Source of the DNA: an uncultured Lachnospiraceae bacterium
GTDB taxonomy: Bacteria; Bacillota; Clostridia; Lachnospirales; Lachnospiraceae
Length of the DNA: 64,000 bases
Direction: 5' to 3'
NCBI GenBank assembly: GCA_947631505.1
Contig: CANRLR010000005.1
Span: 62,001 to 126,000 of the forward strand
Below are positions 53,101 through 62,200 of the stretch, one piece after another (position 1 is the stretch's first letter; each line of letters opens with the position of its first letter). A program made the translations under genes and the position numbers. The notes under the pieces are model-generated. The model did not search any database, was not told the origin of the DNA, and was given only the letters and a program-made list of their open reading frames with translations.

Positions 53101-55074
53101 AAGAAAACTCTGGATATCCACCTGCCCGATCAGAAGAATCGTAGGTTTCGTATCTCCCGCCTGTTGGGAAATCTCCCCTTCCACTGATATGCGGAGCTTT
53201 TGATCGAAAATGGCAAACTGCTGGCGGATTCCCAGTGCCAGAAAATAAGATCTGTCTGTGCGGTACACGATCTGCAGACGGTAAATATCCAGAGAAATCC
53301 CTTCTATCTTCCATCCGCTTACCGCTTCAATGATTTCCGTTATCGGTATCTCCCTGCCAAGCAGCATCGCCTGAAAGGTCCAGATCTTATTTTCATAAGA
53401 AGCCCCGAGCTGCAGCTCAAAATCGCTCTTCAGGCCAAGCACAAGAATGCCCGAAATCCCAAACCCTGTGTTATGCGGATTATAATTGAGATAAGCGGAA
53501 ATCTCTTTCACGGTCACATTCAATTTGCCGATGTGATAATTCAGAACCGAAGAAGTATCGACAGCAGCCTCTATGTACAGTGTCTTTTCATTCAGATTTC
53601 CACTCAGCTCCAGACTGGTAAGCTTCAAGGAAGGTTTGCCGGCATTTTCCCCGGCATAAACAGGCTGCTCTATCAAATTATTATACGCATCATCTAAAAG
53701 GTACAACTCGGCACCGGCACCTAAATCGTAGGCATCAAACTCAAATTCTCCACTGCCTGACTCAAGTTCCATAACCGTTTCAAGAGAATCCGAGCAAAAA
53801 TTAAACTGATTCTCTTCTGCCGCCAGATATTTTATATTAATATTCTGTAAAATAAATACTCCCTGTATATCCTCTATCCCGCCAGCATCATGGGGAATAA
53901 ACCCCTGATAGACCGCCAGATAAGCATCCTCGTTATCCATGGGATGAATCACCGCATAAAAGTCCGAATTCAGAAGCCGGAACTGGTTTTCATTTTCCCT
54001 GATAAAAGCATAATGAACGATAAAATCCGAAAAACCATTATAGTAGATCTGAGCCTGTAATGCCCTCTGCAGTTCAGTATGAAATTCCATCTGCTCTACT
54101 TCACTTATAACGAACCAGAAAATCGAATTATGTTCAAATCCAATAAAGTTCTCAATCATCCTCAAATCCGTATTACCAAGCAGCATCGGTGAAAAATCTC
54201 TTGTATCGGAATAGAAATCAGCATACAAATTATCCTTCCAGTCTAAAAAATTCTGCCAGAAATAAAAGACAGCATCCTCATAACAATAGGGATAGATAAT
54301 ATACACATTAAAAAGTGTTTCTTGCTTTTCGCCCAAAATTGTTGATACACTGTAGTTGTTAACAGCACCATTCTCCAGAACCAAAGCCTTTTCATTTGTC
54401 TGCACCTGTGGACGTGAACCGGCAGCAAAGGAATTGCTCTCTTGTATAGACGTTAATGAGTATACCCTGAAAAACACCTCTTCCGGAGTGAAGATCCGCA
54501 AGGCAAACCCCCGAAATAAAGATGTGCCACACCATTCTTTATAATAATTACTGTTTAATTGCAAAACAGCGGACATTTCCAGAACCGATTCCTCCCCGTT
54601 ATACAAAAACTCCATACCATACACATCAATATCCGTCAACTCGGTTTCTCTGCCGGAAAATGTCTGGTCATCATCAAATACAAGTGTTTTCCCCAGGCAA
54701 AAAAGATTTCCCAGTTTTTCTACGTTTATTAACCGCAGGTAGCAATAAGGGGTGCAGAAAGGGGGGGTCATAACATTTTCATATCCCAGCTTAATTTGAA
54801 AAAAATTATCCTGTATCGGAACAGTTCCTTCCAGTACATAAGCCAGATTTCCATGCAGAGATATCTCAGCGTGGTAAGCATCCGTGCCTGTAATGGAAAT
54901 AACAAGAGCATCCGTCACTCCCATCACTGATAAAAGTTTTCCGAATAACTCTTGTGTCCTTTGGTCCTCTGCCTCAATAGTCACTGTCCCCTCTTCCTGA
55001 TTATAACGATTTTGAAAATATATAGCTAACTCTCTTTCCGATATCTGCACCTGCACACCTCTCTTCTCTTCCAA
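47158..55074 (-). CDS. Giant (2638-aa) beta-rich protein, unknown
   Basis: No signal peptide and no membrane segment. Residues about 1-480 form an N-terminal region (VQVQISERELAIYF) partly resembling the start of the 993-aa neighbour in style. About 480-1230 is a long run of regular beta strands (NYNPHNTGFGISGILVLGLKSDFELQLGASYEN; LGIRQQFAIFDQKLRISVEGEISQ; GFPYERDFSLCFALTYGIFTGKGGFYFGYLNG) that looks like a beta-groove or solenoid; this recalls DUF6603-type giants, not verified. The rest (1230-2638) is mixed. A TTG start at 55074 is given; a GTG at about 55050 is an alternative. Confidence 0.7.
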   Translation of the reverse strand: MEEKRGVQVQISERELAIYFQNRYNQEEGTVTIEAEDQRTQELFGKLLSVMGVTDALVISITGTDAYHAEISLHGNLAYVLEGTVPIQDNFFQIKLGYENVMTPPFCTPYCYLRLINVEKLGNLFCLGKTLVFDDDQTFSGRETELTDIDVYGMEFLYNGEESVLEMSAVLQLNSNYYKEWCGTSLFRGFALRIFTPEEVFFRVYSLTSIQESNSFAAGSRPQVQTNEKALVLENGAVNNYSVSTILGEKQETLFNVYIIYPYCYEDAVFYFWQNFLDWKDNLYADFYSDTRDFSPMLLGNTDLRMIENFIGFEHNSIFWFVISEVEQMEFHTELQRALQAQIYYNGFSDFIVHYAFIRENENQFRLLNSDFYAVIHPMDNEDAYLAVYQGFIPHDAGGIEDIQGVFILQNINIKYLAAEENQFNFCSDSLETVMELESGSGEFEFDAYDLGAGAELYLLDDAYNNLIEQPVYAGENAGKPSLKLTSLELSGNLNEKTLYIEAAVDTSSVLNYHIGKLNVTVKEISAYLNYNPHNTGFGISGILVLGLKSDFELQLGASYENKIWTFQAMLLGREIPITEIIEAVSGWKIEGISLDIYRLQIVYRTDRSYFLALGIRQQFAIFDQKLRISVEGEISQQAGDTKPTILLIGQVDIQSFLFRAQIQIDSQGTQTLALLLEFGGAKLTGRYQNDVIEVEIQNLTIGILLKLLFQVWRPNVKFYLSKPWDVLNQVGFSKVTLKFDTNSKDVSVSIAVNINLLAVKIKGVTFAYQKDSEDEQAKFMVNLDHEWLIGTKKEDGAFEQDEAFQDPIQPWDALSEDSPAPLDQTAEKLFRLSYFGIGRYIDLNLSGVEDGKLSGILEKAKESVTAVSEVPVEKFSAEYGWFIGAQFTLLDCFKVSLLFYDPLLYGLEVEVTENEPLPLKGLDLTIYYRKVSEKIGVFYVHAVLPDFIKHMDFGTLSIDLPDVEIWIYTNGNFKINFGFPYERDFSLCFALTYGIFTGKGGFYFGYLNGDTSSQVPETANGYFSPVIELGVGICIQVGKSLNAGILKLSAKLELTGIFTGVFAQFHYNISGQNESTCWYYRCTGYVAIAGEISGSINFYVISVNFRVCARASICLTLEDGEEGIAVFEASFSVSARVKILFITFSFQFSFTWQAEFVLGEKEDRPWKQKELEGQKEAVWIDGKNEVAVTPLHVVGVIVSYFSVENISVDWDEGKTSQEEETGGVKKIAFFLSLSQKDFTSFYGMLAERAIGFLGKSGEQSVSLTEMEGLLEKLQDGELKDSFTMESLNSYFGQYFSMEIVWNKEGEEQERVPLPIPPVYSVTWETLLEPEKESLTAENVSPEEWFCDFILMVTKLCVDKAVQYMKEQEGTKTVEELLAYLREQQKDNICAMVTRAMFCGNRIDGLPMYEKLNQQFNGQEKKETETDFTAHRLLLERKADAAWVLTETLEIGIHNSELNYPREPLTVRFLRKPAQPAYYRMADYVIAMQDCQKVYLEDAESYYLWKPQGDISHLKTLNLQFWEQSRLTQNVMAEAEPMDTPVALLDVTLKRTSAESQIYMVTGASDETRNLLARIGKDDVNGLELLWSKKVESSEEKKKKGAFYYKEEENEKVYLIRQNLSEVTTAYNRQQNAADDEVDVLVCPNDSPYGFLMLLDKVLKTGGEGHYLKVDDEPDSLLFDDEGETTLFLAVWLTDNRLANRIRLDVCTEEGLVPVVVNEELGQKPLQSVAPGYLGYEFTIEGKQEDATPFHLLCTQLFGEVNEPVSMQENEAEGSSSDGFYYSSFLKLPPLKQDTNPYARIIPENYKRGETYTPNQAELSFSFTDIAGNRTSEKQRYPADGMELFYYDNLHALTELPFCSFSYSIAKQAEDLCLSVCIAVQEKSSGKTEDVSVLQNMMDQISMADVVLKAAFVMTDEREQEEYCRLEQECSAAVKEELLSFMRELSAYLSSASGTSRPSDFTMELVLKNTVPKSVENITIVALRSEFTIARDAQFTDKTSKLPNVQAVCSELVPKGEDTEFAAEFEKIFTHAKLAKKDGLYAVFFPEGTLRVTPSEPKKLFYSLCPLSTSLKSREGIAITDLSGKTVKMDYYEIDLEKWASAFFAFYERILAPESLDLFLSGENRSITAQTIKELLERKEEFCDKIVGRMENLFVEGETLEVAKEAQKDVLRKNLSTGYLAAGTAVYKVEGKMSGYALSGQLDAPVGVLGAKITQADQVGFVTAPAVVGAQKEISMEGAAYTFTNIEDTNDNEWYRFVGSFCQFDSYVQVSLNQYTDRTSVKLPIPERQYPDVPVLSEQQASSDQRMRENPVWNYSFTMTAALMAQDTLFFHIRDSQILAENRRQGESADLMDGLADFIYNLAGYEQVMFGADETKRNAALKHFAAVADSVCSAWPVKQERMGAGPEWVLTPEFKEGHMSGLCVEQLPEFLKSHIPKLMLLRKDGTKVEAAYDEKTSRYQIPDEVRIAPGTAQQYIFSIENILLYEYPGMWTELYLKRNARFLGMDANPAFVYTTPECGFSAPVYPFILMRDSDVESYSRENVRKLLENFMPKENASPSLRTELTAYFGQPLRGGLTAMHPVKKMIPHTMTENTIKHFLDILEKEIKQKKQGMVKITVRQYAGSIKLIELDGKIYKMN

Positions 55075-55079
55075 CCGCT

Positions 55080-56279
55080 TTATGCATCCTGCACAGTAAA
55101 TGTCAATATTTTTTCCTCCGAAAGTTCACATACGAAATCATATAGTTTTTCCTCCGGTTTTTTCGTATCAAGATAGGAATAATTAACAGTTCCCCCTCTC
55201 CCGCCCTGTACCGGAATCACTCCTTCAAAGGTATTGGCAAAAGCAAATGATGTGTACTTATTTTGGGTAGTAGAAGTACATTTATATTCGCGAAGATAAC
55301 CTTTTTTGGGATTCCCTTTTTTGTTCAAAAGCATCTGAAATCCCGCACAATTATGTTCGGAATTCTGTCTGGACACTTTTTGTGCATAGATGTCTAAAAT
55401 ATCAAAGCAGGGATGCCAATGATACGTCCGATAATAGGCACTCGCATAAACGCAGCATGCTTTTATTTTATCAGAAAATTCTTTCGCACTCTTCAGCTGC
55501 CCGTCCAGCGTTGTCCCGAAACTGATTATTTCTCTGCTGCACGCTGTCTTAAGAGCAGCATGATGAGGTACAATCAGAACATTATATTTGTTTTTAATCA
55601 ACTTTTCATAAGTTGGGTCTTTTCTTTCAACCGCCTGATCCATTTTTTTATTCATGTAGTCAAATGTCTCCACGGTCGCATCCCCGCCGTAACATATATT
55701 AGCCGTCTCCCCTCTGCTGTTCGTATACTCACAGACCGCCACCACCGAATTGGAATTTATCAATGCGGTTTTTTTCTTAATTTCCATACAGTTTCTGCAA
55801 GCAAGGAGCCGGATAGCAAATTGCTGCCCATATTCCTGCTCATATAGGATTGGGACTGCATAGTCACCTGTTGCCGTAAAAACAATCTTGTCCTCTCCGA
55901 ATTTTTTCAATGCTGCAAACAGTTTTGTTATGTTTGATTGTATTCTCTTGCCGGCACCCTTGATCATGACATCCGTAACTGAGCTGATTCCGGCCGGTGT
56001 TCCACCGACAATTACCTTTTCCACTTCTTCTATTCCCTTTTGCAACAGAGTTTCAATCATGTTAATATGGTCCAGATCGGTATGCGATATAATAATATAA
56101 TCCAGTTTTTTCCCTGTCACTGCAAAAATTTTATCTACAGCAGTAGAAATTGGTAATTTTTCCGCCCTTCCCATTGAGCCGCAATCAATCAGTATATTTT
56201 TCACACCCCCACTGTATGCCAGCTGTATCAGGTTAGCCGTCCCCTGCCCGACATAATATGACCACGATGTCACTTTCAT
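55080..56279 (-). CDS. ComEC-type metallo-beta-lactamase-fold protein
   Basis: A 399-aa MBL protein: MKVTSWSYYVGQGTANLIQL (ComEC-like VGQG start), ILIDCGS, metal motif IISHTDLDHINM (HxDxDH), ICYGGDATVE and VPHHAALK. ATG 56279, preceded by AAGGAAATG, 4 nt after the previous gene. Unlike ComEC it has no membrane part. It belongs to the cluster and may act as hydrolase or nuclease; substrate unknown. Confidence 0.85.
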   Translation of the reverse strand: MKVTSWSYYVGQGTANLIQLAYSGGVKNILIDCGSMGRAEKLPISTAVDKIFAVTGKKLDYIIISHTDLDHINMIETLLQKGIEEVEKVIVGGTPAGISSVTDVMIKGAGKRIQSNITKLFAALKKFGEDKIVFTATGDYAVPILYEQEYGQQFAIRLLACRNCMEIKKKTALINSNSVVAVCEYTNSRGETANICYGGDATVETFDYMNKKMDQAVERKDPTYEKLIKNKYNVLIVPHHAALKTACSREIISFGTTLDGQLKSAKEFSDKIKACCVYASAYYRTYHWHPCFDILDIYAQKVSRQNSEHNCAGFQMLLNKKGNPKKGYLREYKCTSTTQNKYTSFAFANTFEGVIPVQGGRGGTVNYSYLDTKKPEEKLYDFVCELSEEKILTFTVQDA

Positions 56280-56283
56280 CCTA

Positions 56284-59265
56284 TCATTTCCTTTCATATG
56301 CCCCATAAAAAGCAAGTTTATTGTCTTCCGTGTTTCCAAAAACATAAAGCCTGTTACTGCCGTAAGGAAACTGAAGCCCGAAGAACTTGAGCACAAAATC
56401 TTTCAGCAGAAAATAAAATGTTTCTCTCGTCTCATTCTCATCACTGACTATGTTTTTTTTCAGTTCGACCGCTTCCACACCTAAAGACATCATTCCCTGA
56501 ACCGGAAAAGGTGCCGTTGTCCCGGAGCGCTCTCCGATTCTCACTCCCACATAAAGTTTGGGAAGTCCAACATCAATATCTCCCTGATAACTTTTCTCCG
56601 TATTTCCCTCTGACCATGCCAGCATAAAATGCAGTTTTACATCCATCGCCTGTGCAAGTGCCCCCATTCCTCCCAAATGAATGTCCAATTCCAGTCCGGT
56701 CCAATTGTCGCCCAATTGCTGCTGGGTAATACCGTCCGCCGAAATCCCTTCATAACCAAACTGCTCCGGAGGACAATTCCGGTAAAGCCCGAGTTTTTTC
56801 ACTTCCAGCGGGAAACTTGCTCCCAGTGAATTCCGGCGCACGGAGCTTTCCTCCATCAGAAATTTCATATTATCTGAGCTGCCCGCATATTCTTCTCCCT
56901 CCACATCGACCTCCAAATCCAGGAACCGCAATGGGCAGGATTTCTGTTCCTCTGCCTCCTGCTCATCCTGCAGCTCATCTCCAAAGCTGAACAGATCGCT
57001 CTCATAGGTTTCAAAGAAAATCCCACCGGAAAAATAAAAATTAACCCGGTTTCCTTCTTTGGATGACAGCAGTTTTGCCCCGTTTATCTCCATTCTCTCG
57101 ATAGCAGAACCGGAAAAGTAATAATTTCTGTCATCCTTCAGCGCAAACAAAAACCTCGCCGTCTCCTCCGTATCCGTCTCGACATTCCGCCATCCTTTTA
57201 TCGGGATATAATTACCGGTCGATGAATCCACCGCCGAAAGAGGGGAGCCGAACAGATAAAAAAGTGCTACCGACAGCTCGCAATAAAAATCCTTTTGCTC
57301 CGAATTTTCAAAGCTGGCATAAAACAAATTCAGCCGGTAATAAAAATCATACTGCCTGTCCGGTGCACTGAAATCCCTATTTTCATAATGAATGAGACCG
57401 GAAACTTTTGAAGGGGTTATCTCTCCCTCTTCGTCGACAGTACGCCGGTCAAACGCCATATACTGTAAGGAAAGGTGCGGGGGCTTCCCCACATTTGCCA
57501 AAAACCGTATCTCCGCCGGAAGATTCCCGGACGCGACCGGCAGTTCCAAAAGAACAGCGCCGCACCAGTTCCTGTCATAAAAAAGAGCTGCCGATTCTTC
57601 CGATATTTCTTTGAGACGATTTTTTAAAATCTGTGCCGCCTTTGCCCGGTCCTCCGCCTCTGCCGGATAAGACCACTCGGACGTTTCCTCTGCGTATTCC
57701 ACAATTGATTTGTCTGCCGCATATTTGATAATCAGCACGGTTTGATCGGACCACTGGGAAGGAGAAAAATCAAACTGCCATCCCTCAATCTGAAACAGTG
57801 GTTCCTCGCTCAGAAATTCTGCCTCCTGCAAAAAAGCTTTCGTATCTGTCACCACCACAAAAGGCTTGGCACACAAAAGGGCCTTTTTCAGTTTTCCCCG
57901 TACATTGGCAAACCGGAACTTATCCGCCAGTTCCAGACAGGCAAGGCTGTCGCTTCCTCCGGCATAGGAGATAACCGTTCCTCTCTCATTGATTGCCCGC
58001 TTTGCCTCTTCCTGCACCTGAAAATTATCGTCCCCTGCTGCCAGACTGGTGCTGCGGAACGGCTGAAGGCAGTCCGTATCCAACTTTGACAAATATTCCG
58101 GATACTCCTGTTCAAACTCCTCTCCGGTCAGTCCCAAAGGAAGCATCGAAAATGGCAGATCCTGATTTATCTGGCAGAACGGAATTTCTAAAAAAGCATA
58201 ATCCAGACCGTTCTCCCGAGAAAAAAACGCCGCTTCCTGTCCCTGAGCATAATAAGTCCCCCCCACAGAAAGATATGCTGTCTGTCCAGAAGTTTCCGGT
58301 TCTTTCTGCCCTGTGGGAAAATGTGCTCCCTTTCCCGCATAAAAAGAAAGAATACTTCCTTTTGTAAAGCGGATATACTCAAGTCCGCTGCCTCCCGGCA
58401 AAAAATCTCCCGCCTCACTGACAATTGTAAATCTCCCATTAGGAACAAGATGATACCGGTATGATGTATTATTCTTATAATTCCTCTCCACGGAAAAAAG
58501 CAGGACAGCATCCCCTTTCTGTTCCAGTTCCAGCACCAGATTATCACCGGATGATGTAGGGAACGCTGTGTCATAACGCCCTGCCGGCAAGGTAAAAAAA
58601 GTCCTCTCCCTCTGCTCCGGATGCAGAACGTCCAGCGACACCGGTACCGAAAAAGAATCCGACCGTAAGGAAATCGGCTGCACCTTTGCCTTTTTTAGCG
58701 ATTGTCCCTCTTTTGTATAACACAGAAATACGCCCAGTTTCTTCAAGGTGGTAAGCCCATCCAGCGAAAAAGAAAAGCACCCCGCCAGATCCTCCATTTC
58801 CAGCCGGAGCCCCTGCCCGGTATAGAAAAAGCCAATGAGGCGGTAGAAATTATATCTCCCGTCCAGTTCCAGATATTCGTTCCCCTCCTCACCACATACT
58901 TGTATTATGCCGCCCGCACTGATTTCAAGCCCATAATTATGGATGGGAAAATTCACCGTACCATCCAGCCGGAATTTCCCTTCCCCCATCCTCGTAAGCA
59001 TCATACGGTACAGGTTATTGTTGTGTTCAAAGGAGATCCTGCTGCCCGGACGGCGGATGAATTCAGGCAAGAACTCCCTGAGCCGCTCCTCTCCGCCGTC
59101 TTTTTCCAAAAAAATCAGGCAAAAATCCCCCTCACTTACCAGTGTTCTCAGTGTGTACGAATCTGCTGTCTGCTCAACTTCCTTTTCGCGGTACAGAAAA
59201 ATCCGGCTCTCGAACTTTTTATGTACAAATAAATTCTTTGTATTACACGGTTTAAAATTACTCAT
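56284..59265 (-). CDS. 993-aa cluster protein, unknown
   Basis: No signal peptide. N-terminus MSNFKPCNTKNLFVHKKFESR, then beta-rich domains, a helical middle segment (residues 415-570, AEDRAKAAQILKNRLKEISEESAALFYDRNW) and a second beta-rich half ending LQFPYGSNRLYVFGNTEDNKLAFYGAYER. ATG overlaps the end of the first gene by 8 nt. No family recognised. Confidence 0.7.
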   Translation of the reverse strand: MSNFKPCNTKNLFVHKKFESRIFLYREKEVEQTADSYTLRTLVSEGDFCLIFLEKDGGEERLREFLPEFIRRPGSRISFEHNNNLYRMMLTRMGEGKFRLDGTVNFPIHNYGLEISAGGIIQVCGEEGNEYLELDGRYNFYRLIGFFYTGQGLRLEMEDLAGCFSFSLDGLTTLKKLGVFLCYTKEGQSLKKAKVQPISLRSDSFSVPVSLDVLHPEQRERTFFTLPAGRYDTAFPTSSGDNLVLELEQKGDAVLLFSVERNYKNNTSYRYHLVPNGRFTIVSEAGDFLPGGSGLEYIRFTKGSILSFYAGKGAHFPTGQKEPETSGQTAYLSVGGTYYAQGQEAAFFSRENGLDYAFLEIPFCQINQDLPFSMLPLGLTGEEFEQEYPEYLSKLDTDCLQPFRSTSLAAGDDNFQVQEEAKRAINERGTVISYAGGSDSLACLELADKFRFANVRGKLKKALLCAKPFVVVTDTKAFLQEAEFLSEEPLFQIEGWQFDFSPSQWSDQTVLIIKYAADKSIVEYAEETSEWSYPAEAEDRAKAAQILKNRLKEISEESAALFYDRNWCGAVLLELPVASGNLPAEIRFLANVGKPPHLSLQYMAFDRRTVDEEGEITPSKVSGLIHYENRDFSAPDRQYDFYYRLNLFYASFENSEQKDFYCELSVALFYLFGSPLSAVDSSTGNYIPIKGWRNVETDTEETARFLFALKDDRNYYFSGSAIERMEINGAKLLSSKEGNRVNFYFSGGIFFETYESDLFSFGDELQDEQEAEEQKSCPLRFLDLEVDVEGEEYAGSSDNMKFLMEESSVRRNSLGASFPLEVKKLGLYRNCPPEQFGYEGISADGITQQQLGDNWTGLELDIHLGGMGALAQAMDVKLHFMLAWSEGNTEKSYQGDIDVGLPKLYVGVRIGERSGTTAPFPVQGMMSLGVEAVELKKNIVSDENETRETFYFLLKDFVLKFFGLQFPYGSNRLYVFGNTEDNKLAFYGAYERK

Positions 59266-62200
59266 CTGTTCCCCATTTCTCTCCTATGTACAAACAGTCT
59301 CCCATATACAATAACAGATCCTTTATATCGTCATACCCCGCATCCACGGTTCTTCCCTCTCTTTGCAGCCTCAACTGTACAGTATCCATTCCAAACCGTT
59401 CTACCATATCAGCAACCGTCGTAAAAAATGGGACCGTATGAGGGTGCCCATTGACAAAGACCTCCATGCATGGCGTCATATGTACCCTGCCCTTTAAATA
59501 GCTTCCCTTGATATCTGCATCGGCACAATCCGTAGTATTATTTTCAAAGAAATAACGGACGCCGGTATCCAGCTCCCGATAAGTCGGGGCAGCCAAAAGT
59601 GCGACATTTCTCGCCATCATCGGATTGACCAGTGTTCCCACTGACGGAAACTTGGAATGGTAGGCAAGCACCAGATAGGGGCGTTCCATCGTACTGCTCT
59701 GTAAATCAATGACGGCGGCACCGCCTGTCGTATAATATCTCTCATCGACAGGATGTCCCTGCTCTGCCGTCGTTGGCTGTGACATAAGGTCGACATAGGA
59801 ACCATTCCCCAGCTTCCTTACATACGGATCCAGACATAGTCTGCCATCCCGTTCCACGACACAGAACTGCTCTTCTGCCGACGCCACATAATCATTCAGA
59901 TATTCCGAATCATTTTCATCCCCCACACACTCATACATGCTGTGGCTGACTCTCACGGTAACACCCGGAATGAGTTCTAACACCGACTTCGCTTCTTCAA
60001 AATCAGTTCTGAAATGAAGCTTATAAAATGCCTGCTCCTCCGGCGTCATCGGAAGATAATCCCCAATGGTCTTCCGAATTGTGCGTATCTGGGATGCTGT
60101 ATAATTCTTTTCTTCCAGTTGTTTCAAAAAGCTTTCATAATTTTCCTTAACGGTCTCCCGTTTTCCGGAATTCCCGTTTTCACCATCCGAAAAACTCCAG
60201 ACATCTGCCAGCATTTTTAAATAAGTCACGCCGTCCTCTGCCACAAGCTGAAAAAGCAGTTCCTGACCAATTGTCTCGGAACAGCTGATATCCGCCAACC
60301 TTACTTTAATATCCGCTGTCATATCTATCTTCGGTGTATCCGACAGACAGATCACCATTGCACCATCTTTCTCCACTACATAAAACTGCTCTTTTTTCAG
60401 ATCTACAGCATTCGGGAACGGTCCCCGTACCACACCGGACGAATACGCCAGACTCGCTGTTGTCTGTGTTGTTTCTTTCAGTGATACGATTTCCGTCTGA
60501 TTCGGGCCCTTCACCGCAGAAACCGTAGTACCGGATTCCTTGACCGCATAATCATGCAGACAATTATAATCCCCTGACATCTGTAAGGATACATTCCATG
60601 CCGTTCCCTCTTTTACCCGTTGAAACTCCATCTGTTCGATTTCCGGCATCTGCAAAATAAGCCGATAGGCCCGGCCGGCATTTGTAAAAAGCTTACCTTT
60701 CCGGCAGCGGAACCGTACTTCATATTCCGTAAAGCCATCTGCCTGCACCTGCTTCATCGGAATTTCAAGCAGATAAGTGCCGCCGGACTGCGAAGCGGAC
60801 ACGGAATCTGTAACATACAGGGATTCTCCCTCCCGAAATAGTTCCGCCATAAGTTTCGCTTCCGTATAGACGGTCTGATTCATTGACACCTCCAATTTCA
60901 GCTTGTCTTCCCCACCAGATGCTCCACTTACAATCTCTGTATGAATCCATCCGGTCTCCGGTTCTTTCAGAATAACGGTATACGTCTTCGGCAAATAGAA
61001 AGCAATCTCTGCTCCGCAATCCTGATATTCCGCATACGCAGAAAGTGTTAACTGTGAAAAGTTCTCTACCCCATAATCATACAAATCAAAGGTTCGTTCA
61101 AAAGGAGTCAGTGTCACATGCCTTGTAATACCGGCGCCGGAAGAATCCGTCCCTTTCAAACTTACGAGCACATTCTCCGGAATCAGCTTTTCGCACTGGT
61201 AGTCAAACATCATCTTCCTGCTGTCTATAAATCCAACCCGCTCCACCTGAAAGCCCGTTTTCGGCAGTGCAACAATTTCTTTGGAACATGCCGCCTTATT
61301 TCCGGCCGGATAAACATACAGAAAATAGTCATTCACCGCATCCAGGTCATAATAAATGGTTCCCTGCATCTGTCCGGCAGAAACAGAAACCTCAACAGGC
61401 TCTGTAAGGCAGTCACTTTTTAACCCCAACTTAAATTCACCCGAAGAAGTCTGTCTGTCCTTCGTATCAAAGGAAACAATATATTCCATTTTCCCCTTAT
61501 TTTCTCCCTCCTCGGTAACTTCTCTGCACAATACCTGCGTAATGTAAGGAGGAATCTCGGATGTATGATCCGACTCTTCCCATTGAACATCCTCTTTCCA
61601 CAAAATATCCCTCTCCTGATACAGTTTGCAATATTGGCGGGCTGCCTCCACGTCCTGACGCCAGTTCTCGCCAATCGCAAACCTTTCACGTTCCTGACGC
61701 CATTTCTTGTCTGCCGCATATTTTTGCAGGTCATTATCTCCGGTCAACAGACCATTGGCATAAAAAACATGTTCTTCGATTGGCAGCTCCCTGCCATCCG
61801 GGCTCTCCAGAATCAGGCTGTAAACACGGTCATCCTGAAAGACATAGCGGTTAACGTCCTCTACGTGCTCCTCATCCCCATCTTCTGTAACAATATAGAT
61901 ATCCGGATAATCAATCAAATTACAAGCCAAAACAATTCCCTGATTGGTAATCATCGGATGCTGATCCGATACATATACCTTTTTACTCTCTGTCTCAATT
62001 AAGAGAACACCGAGCGGCTCCCTTCCTTCCACAATATCTTTCACTCTCAGACAGCCTTCCTGGCTCTTTACACAATCACCGGCCTGAATTTCCTCGACCC
62101 GCTTTCTGCTTCCGTCTTCCATTGTAATTTTCGTGCCAAGATAAAGACATCCCCAGTATATTCTCATAAATCCTACCTTTTTATAATCCGCAGGGAGCGA

